11,737 nucleotides of DNA from NCBI GenBank assembly GCA_964522665.1, contig CAZFVY010000150.1:1-11737 (forward strand), read 5' to 3'. This document shows, one piece after another, positions 7,517 to 11,737 of this stretch (within the stretch, counting starts at the first letter, position 1; the number at the start of each line of letters is the position of its first letter). The stretch comes from CAZFVY01 sp964522665. GTDB taxonomy: Bacteria; Verrucomicrobiota; Verrucomicrobiia; Limisphaerales; CAZFVY01. The position numbers and the translations under genes were made by a program. The notes beneath the pieces were generated by a model. That model made no database searches and was not told the origin of the DNA. It worked only from the letters and a program-made list of their open reading frames with translations.

Positions 7517-8489
7517 CGCATTTCGCAATACTGAATGAAAACCCAACAATATCACCCGTCGGCGTCACTTCCACCGGCTGCCAAGCACTCTTACGACGGG
7601 CGACATGGAAACACACAACCCCTAGCTTCCCAAGATATTCAGGAACCAAAGACGATGCCAGCACAAGAGGTTTCGGGCCGTCTGGGACAAAAATAACATC
7701 TCCACGCTCCAGGAACTCGTTTGATAGAGCACACAAGCGCGAAAACGTGGCACAAAAATCGCCCAACGGAACATTTGCGATTAGCTGCGCATCCTTAAGT
7801 ATCTGTTCATTGTCCTGCTCAACCCTCTCGACGTACTCCGGTTTGGCACTTGGATCAGCATAATAACAGACTAGATATTGCGGGTCGATGACACTGTAAA
7901 TAGCCGACGCTCGAACACGATCAAATCCGAGCCCAAATAAATGCGCCCGAAACCTGGAGTTTAGACGTGGGCTCCCAGAGTACACGCTAAAGTCGCTAAC
8001 GCCAGCCGTCGGGTACTCAGATTTTGGGTATTCGCCTGTGGAATACCAAAAGAATACCTTATCACCATCGCATAACACATACTCCAAAAAGGCTACCAGT
8101 CTGCAGTACCAACTTCGAGGCATACATGAATAATCGATATGGATACTAAGTGGTGGCCTAGTTTTCCCACCTCTATTAGGCAGAAATGACGTTATATACG
8201 CTTTAAGGCCGGCGTAGTTGGCCGAAGACAAAAGATACGGTTCTATCCCTCGTCCCCTATAAAACGCGTCGTTCGCAATTCTGCTAAGTTCTGAAGGGTG
8301 CTCCTTGAATCCTATTACCATCCATTTGACGGGACTTGGAAATAATTCTCTCAGCCACCTTTCCGAGAAAAAACGCGCTCTCTCTTCGAAACCGCTAACC
8401 GTTATCAAAACGCAATTTTCAGGAGAACCTATCTCACCGCGTTTAAGTGCGGCGGGTCGCAAATCGTGCAATTTGATCCGACTATTCAT
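7506..8489 (-). CDS. Unrecognised 327-residue protein of the putative defence operon
   Basis: I do not recognise this protein family. It is predicted soluble, with no signal peptide or membrane segment. The sequence alternates hydrophobic strands and helices in a way that suggests two alpha/beta halves. The N-terminal half includes NCVLITVSGFEERARFF (25-41), VKWMVIGFKEHPSE (54-67), LSIHIDYSCMPRSWYCRLV (114-132) and DKVFFWYSTGEYP (143-155). The second half, from about 185, includes YLVCYYADPSAKPE (205-218) and DVIFVPDGPKPLVLASSLV (264-282). The GFEER, DYSCMPR and VPDGPKP segments look like conserved loops at strand ends, where a ligand or active site would sit; that is inference. A Rossmann-like sensor or effector is one possibility, without proof. 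Its ATG lies within the last codons of the ATPase gene (8-base overlap, GATGAATAG) and its end overlaps the methylase start, so it is translated with both. An obligate partner role for the ATPase is the simplest guess. Confidence 0.8.
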   Translation of the reverse strand: MNSRIKLHDLRPAALKRGEIGSPENCVLITVSGFEERARFFSERWLRELFPSPVKWMVIGFKEHPSELSRIANDAFYRGRGIEPYLLSSANYAGLKAYITSFLPNRGGKTRPPLSIHIDYSCMPRSWYCRLVAFLEYVLCDGDKVFFWYSTGEYPKSEYPTAGVSDFSVYSGSPRLNSRFRAHLFGLGFDRVRASAIYSVIDPQYLVCYYADPSAKPEYVERVEQDNEQILKDAQLIANVPLGDFCATFSRLCALSNEFLERGDVIFVPDGPKPLVLASSLVPEYLGKLGVVCFHVARRKSAWQPVEVTPTGDIVGFSFSIAKCDEE

Positions 8490-10320
8490 CGGTAAAAGCG
8501 AGGTTCAGGTTCAATTCTTGCACGAACGATTTTCCCTCTTTTGGAGTGCTGGGTGCCGCACGTTTCAGCTCAAAAAGACTTGCGGCGTGTCTTGATTGAA
8601 GCACAATCTTCTCGCCGCGCCTCATCGGAAGCCAAAAGCAGGCAGCGACCAAATGCGCCAACCTAAATTCCGTGTTCTCCATTAACCCATCTGTAACGCT
8701 ATCTTCGTCGACAAAAAGTAACGAATACGCGATACCGAGTTCCAGTGCCGATTTGACGGCATCCGTTTCAAAAAGGGTTCGCTGTACCGTGAAACAGCAC
8801 CCGGCATCAATCATTTCCTCGCCGTGAACCTTCTCCTCAAGCAGTTCGCCAACCACATCGAGTATGCCTTTCAACAGAACACCGTAATCTGGCAACCCCT
8901 CCGAAAAGCGAAACTGACATTTCGCAAATTCTAGATTGATGCGATGTTGTTCCTTAACGGAAAGCCGTCTCTGCCGTGCCGCTTCAAACATCTGGTTCAT
9001 GAGTTGAATAAATCGCCGCGGATTTCCATCCGCTAATCGCCTGATTGTTTTTGCACCGGCCAACCAACCAACCGAACGGTTTCCCTTTTCGCTTGCGGCT
9101 TTCATTCGACGGACATAATAAACGGGGGCAAATCGTTTGAGATACGCCCACTCTACTTTCTCGGGAATTCCTTTAACGGCTTCGTAATGCCGTCGTCTGG
9201 CCTCTGAAAGTGCTGCGACTATTCCAGCCAATATCTTGTCCTCCGTCGCCTCGTCTGGAAACTCCGCACTGTAATAGTCGATTAGGTCGTCATCTCCTTC
9301 GACCCCCAAAAACGTTTCCAAGCGGATTTCAGCAACGTTCTCAATTGCAACACCGGCACCGCTTTCACTTAGACGCCGAGCACATAATTGATCTGCAAGC
9401 CTTGCAAAATCCACCGAATCCCATTGTAAGTCAATCCTTCTGTAATTGAAATCATTACCGCCAGGCTCAACTTTGATACCTGGAGTGAGTGTCTCATTTG
9501 TCAAGTGTTTAAACGGAAGCGTAGCGAGCTTTATTACCAAAGGCGCTTTCGCCGAACGAAGAAAGTGGTTGATACACCGCTGGAACGGTTGGCTCAAGAA
9601 CTCCGCCTCGTCAATGCATGCGATCCAAGCGGTGGAAGCAGCATTGAGGCCCAAAAGGTCCATAATGCGCGAGAGCGCTGGGATCACGGGCCAGAAAATA
9701 GCATTCGCAAACGGGTGAACATGTTCCAGTGTTCCATCTCTCCAGAAGCCTTGTTGTTGATAGAGACACTCGACCTGGAAGGCCAGATCCGATAACGCGC
9801 TTCCACGGTCGCTAGTTTCCGGAAACCATAGTTTGTAAAGAGACGATACGATCTCATCTTCTTTTAATAAACGTGAACGAGCGTCACTATACAAATCCTC
9901 GATTAATACCTTTACTTCTGACAGCATCGATTTTACAGCGACACAATTGAACGCGAACTGAAAATACTCGAGTCGATTCTCATCCCGCACTTCTCGGCCC
10001 AACAACGACGACAGGAATTCAAGGTGCAGCGGAATATAAAACCCAATGTATGATTTCTCTCTGACAATGCGCTCGGCGTTTTCGTCTTGGAGCCGACGTA
10101 GGCAGGTATAGGATAGCATCTTTAGTATCGCGGTTTTGCCACTCCCCCGGGTTCCCAGCAGAATCTCATGTTGGCGATTCAATCGAGACCAGAACGCGGA
10201 GGTTGGGAAGAACTCCGAAATGAGCTTTGCGTCGCTTGCCGCTTTCGCTTGCCCCTCCTGAAATGGATTTGGTCCGTTGAAGCCGACAAGGAACGAGCCA
10301 ATAGCCGTTGACTGTTTCAT
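8482..10320 (-). CDS. ORC/CDC6-type AAA ATPase
   Basis: This 612-residue P-loop ATPase has the motif set of the ORC/CDC6-like AAA group found in bacterial accessory genomes. Walker A is LLGTRGSGKT (54-63). Walker B is WIACIDEAE (232-240), an unusually long interval of about 170 residues from Walker A, filled by helical sequence. LVIKLATLP (261-269) follows where sensor 1 is expected, and GNPRRFIQLMN (432-442) is a good sensor 2 of the GNPR type seen in CDC6. The C-terminal ~150 residues (460-612) may be a winged-helix-like DNA- or partner-binding region, but I see no diagnostic motif. There is no signal peptide, so it should be cytoplasmic. All ATP-site residues are present, so hydrolysis is expected. 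A replication-initiator role is unlikely in this context; ATP-dependent sensing or loading of the neighbouring proteins is more plausible. It overlaps the phosphoesterase gene by 4 bases (ATGA) and the unknown gene by 8, so subunit amounts are probably coupled. Confidence 0.9.
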   Translation of the reverse strand: MKQSTAIGSFLVGFNGPNPFQEGQAKAASDAKLISEFFPTSAFWSRLNRQHEILLGTRGSGKTAILKMLSYTCLRRLQDENAERIVREKSYIGFYIPLHLEFLSSLLGREVRDENRLEYFQFAFNCVAVKSMLSEVKVLIEDLYSDARSRLLKEDEIVSSLYKLWFPETSDRGSALSDLAFQVECLYQQQGFWRDGTLEHVHPFANAIFWPVIPALSRIMDLLGLNAASTAWIACIDEAEFLSQPFQRCINHFLRSAKAPLVIKLATLPFKHLTNETLTPGIKVEPGGNDFNYRRIDLQWDSVDFARLADQLCARRLSESGAGVAIENVAEIRLETFLGVEGDDDLIDYYSAEFPDEATEDKILAGIVAALSEARRRHYEAVKGIPEKVEWAYLKRFAPVYYVRRMKAASEKGNRSVGWLAGAKTIRRLADGNPRRFIQLMNQMFEAARQRRLSVKEQHRINLEFAKCQFRFSEGLPDYGVLLKGILDVVGELLEEKVHGEEMIDAGCCFTVQRTLFETDAVKSALELGIAYSLLFVDEDSVTDGLMENTEFRLAHLVAACFWLPMRRGEKIVLQSRHAASLFELKRAAPSTPKEGKSFVQELNLNLAFTDE

Positions 10321-11564
10321 TTCTTGATAAAAGTGTCACCTGGATAATAGCCCAGGATTTTCACGCCGTGGGCGCAAGCGGAGTGCTTGAGCATCTCATT
10401 TAACTGGGTGATTGCACAGCACTGTAACGCAACGGGTAAGGCGTCGAAAGCTGGGAGGTCCCAAACTTGACCCGGTCCTGTGATCGCATTTTCGACTATC
10501 TCAGTAATTAAACGCTGTGCTTTGGTTTTATCTGGAAGCACACCGAAACGCTGAACTGGATCGATTGGCGTGTATTTCAAGTCGTTAATAACCTGTAACC
10601 ACCCGTCCGCGACCCGGTACTTGTTAGAGATCACATTTCCAAATGCCGCACCATCTTCCAGCCTGCGTTCTAGATGAAGGACGTGGAAAAGATTCGGAAT
10701 CTCCCCTCGCATTCGATGCTCTTCGTTGACGGAAACGCTACCTGCGCAAAGAAAAGTTATCGGGTGGATCCATCCGGTTTCATGCGCTGTAAAGATCTTC
10801 GGATGGTGTCGATGGCCATGACAGATCACGTCGATCCCGGATTTACCCGCTAGTGCGATTAGCTCCGCTCCTTCCTGAATACTCGAGATGTCCACGACGG
10901 GGCTTGGGAAAGGATAATTGTACGGGTGGTGATGGACCATCAGTACATTCCATTTGCTGGTGTCGGCATGTTTCACCAGCATTCTTTGAATCCACTCAAG
11001 CTGCTCGCGTCCGAGACTCCCGTGTGGAAAAGTCTGCTCTTCAGTACAGCAATGACCGCTATTCAAGACAAACAAAACAAAACTGTCCCGGACGAAGACG
11101 CCACTCCCGATGACCGGTCCAGAATCGATCGGGGTATGATTTTTAGCAAAAGAACTTCCTACCTGCGCCGCCAGTAGAGCGTACGCTTCATCAGCAGCAA
11201 ATCGATCTGTCTCTTTTCCTAGTTCTGCAATCCTCCAGTTCGTGTCGTGGTTTCCGAACGTGAAGAACACATTGGTTCCGTTGATTTTAAGCCGTTCGGC
11301 GATTTGATTCACTGCCTTCTGGCACCCAATGAACTCGGCAGGAGCAGCGACAGACGTGAGATCACCTGGAGCCAAAATCGCGGTCGGCGGGGTTGACATA
11401 TTCGACACCGTGGCGACCAACGAATCAATTAGGTGTACGGCGTTTTGAACGACGTTTCTTGGCGGTGCATTGGCGCAAGCAAGTTCGGGAACATACGAAA
11501 GTTTTCCGAAATGTATGTCACTTAGGACCAAAAATGTTACTGGTGCGGGCTGTTCCACTTCCAA
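10317..11564 (-). CDS. Calcineurin-like metallophosphoesterase, first gene of the operon
   Basis: The product is a two-metal calcineurin-like phosphoesterase; members cleave phosphodiesters in nucleic acids (Mre11/SbcD), cyclic nucleotides (CpdA) or other esters. The complete ligand set is present: D16 and H18 in LSDIHFG (14-20), D68 in PGDLT (66-70), N105-H106 in GNHDTN (104-109), H211-H213 in VHHHPYNYP (210-218), and GHRHHP (250-255). Spacing resembles the CpdA/cyclic phosphodiesterase branch more than SbcD, a judgement by eye. Residues ~300-415 form an extension I cannot assign; a tail of this kind could bind a partner. There is no signal peptide. The start is uncertain: TTG at 11564 or GTG at 11558, neither with a clear ribosome-binding site. 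The stop overlaps the ATPase start by 4 bases (ATGA). As first gene of a four-gene operon with an AAA ATPase, it may be the nuclease or signal-degrading arm of a defence system; substrate is unknown. Confidence 0.9.
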   Translation of the reverse strand: MEVEQPAPVTFLVLSDIHFGKLSYVPELACANAPPRNVVQNAVHLIDSLVATVSNMSTPPTAILAPGDLTSVAAPAEFIGCQKAVNQIAERLKINGTNVFFTFGNHDTNWRIAELGKETDRFAADEAYALLAAQVGSSFAKNHTPIDSGPVIGSGVFVRDSFVLFVLNSGHCCTEEQTFPHGSLGREQLEWIQRMLVKHADTSKWNVLMVHHHPYNYPFPSPVVDISSIQEGAELIALAGKSGIDVICHGHRHHPKIFTAHETGWIHPITFLCAGSVSVNEEHRMRGEIPNLFHVLHLERRLEDGAAFGNVISNKYRVADGWLQVINDLKYTPIDPVQRFGVLPDKTKAQRLITEIVENAITGPGQVWDLPAFDALPVALQCCAITQLNEMLKHSACAHGVKILGYYPGDTFIKK

Positions 11565-11572
11565 ATTGGGTG

Positions 11573-11603
11573 ATTTTATACGGCACCGATTTTGGCGCCA
11601 AGC
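11573..11603 (-). promoter_or_regulatory. Possible operon promoter with a 10-base palindrome
   Basis: On the minus strand a TATAAAAT (11580 to 11573) resembles a -10 element just upstream of the phosphoesterase start. The -35 zone is weak: GCTTGG at 17-bp spacing or TTGCTT at 19-bp spacing. The perfect palindrome TTGGCGCCAA (11592-11601) falls in the spacer and -35 zone, where a repressor could act. If this promoter is used, the transcript would start only a few bases before the TTG/GTG start, making the message nearly leaderless, which agrees with the missing ribosome-binding site. Evidence is by eye only. Confidence 0.3.
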
Positions 11604-11691
11604 AAAAACCCCGCTGGACCGTGCTGCGACCGGCTACTCGTCCTTGTTCATTCTAGGCGCCAGCGGCCATGCTTTGCCCCTCTTTAAAATC

Positions 11692-11721
11692 AAGCAGGCG
11701 GCGCGCGCGCGCCGCCTGCTT
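11692..11721 (-). terminator. Perfect 30-base inverted repeat, candidate terminator
   Basis: Bases 11692-11706 are the exact reverse complement of 11707-11721, giving 15-base arms with no mismatch. Folded as RNA this is a very stable hairpin with a CG-alternating tip. Read on the minus strand the stem is followed by GATTTTAAA, a modest T-rich tail, so it could end transcription of a minus-strand gene lying to the right of the window and insulate the four-gene operon. On the plus strand no T tract follows. The alternating CG core (about 10 bases) makes the tip self-complementary. The palindrome is certain; the terminator role is not. Confidence 0.5.
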
Positions 11722-11737
11722 CGGTCCCCTCGGGGAT

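Noticed and set aside
7517..7555. N-terminal extension of the methylase from the GTG at 7555
   Set aside because: ATG at 7516 gives the normal Dam N-terminus and a short overlap like the other operon junctions; the extension lies wholly within the preceding gene.
11393..11656. 87-codon plus-strand frame across the operon start
   Set aside because: It is antisense to the phosphoesterase N-terminus, whose metal-binding motifs identify the real coding strand.
1..11737. CRISPR array, tRNA, rRNA or complete insertion sequence
   Set aside because: I found no regularly spaced direct repeats, no tRNA-like fold and no transposase motifs on either strand.

Overview
The window looks like a chromosomal segment from a Verrucomicrobiota or Planctomycetota bacterium. 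The main reason is the left half. It carries a DUF1549/DUF1553 secreted protein followed by a Tat-exported DUF1501 protein, a pairing characteristic of those phyla, together with a Uma2-family (DUF820) gene and a secreted M28 aminopeptidase. Base composition there is high in G+C. Phylum is an inference from gene content; no rRNA or tRNA is present to confirm it.

Left part (1-6550, plus strand): a leader of about 400 bases holds a cluster of small perfect palindromes (REP-like). Then follow the DUF1549/DUF1553 protein, the Uma2-like protein, the DUF1501 protein (overlapping the Uma2 gene by 8 bases) and the M28 peptidase. The DUF1549/1553, DUF1501 and M28 products carry export signals. They probably act outside the cytoplasm in breakdown of polymeric organic matter, though the DUF proteins have no firmly assigned reaction. 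The Uma2-like protein is the outlier: a predicted intracellular PD-(D/E)xK nuclease-fold protein lying between two genes that normally sit next to each other.

Right part (11564 down to 6656, minus strand): four genes are packed head to tail with overlaps of 4, 8 and 11 bases. In transcription order they are a calcineurin-like metallophosphoesterase, an ORC/CDC6-type AAA ATPase, a 327-residue protein I do not recognise, and a Dam-family DNA adenine methylase. The DNA here is visibly poorer in G+C than the left part, which fits horizontal transfer. An ATPase, a phosphoesterase/nuclease-like enzyme, an unknown protein and a self-marking methyltransferase in one tight operon look like an anti-phage or anti-plasmid defence module. 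I do not recognise this four-gene combination as a named system. It is the main candidate for something undescribed.

Right edge (11565-11737): a possible promoter with a -10-like TATAAAAT and a 10-base palindrome (TTGGCGCCAA) lies just upstream of the operon. Further out is a perfect 30-base inverted repeat that could terminate a minus-strand gene outside the window. The 105-base gap between the convergent halves (6551-6655) holds no gene and no convincing terminator.
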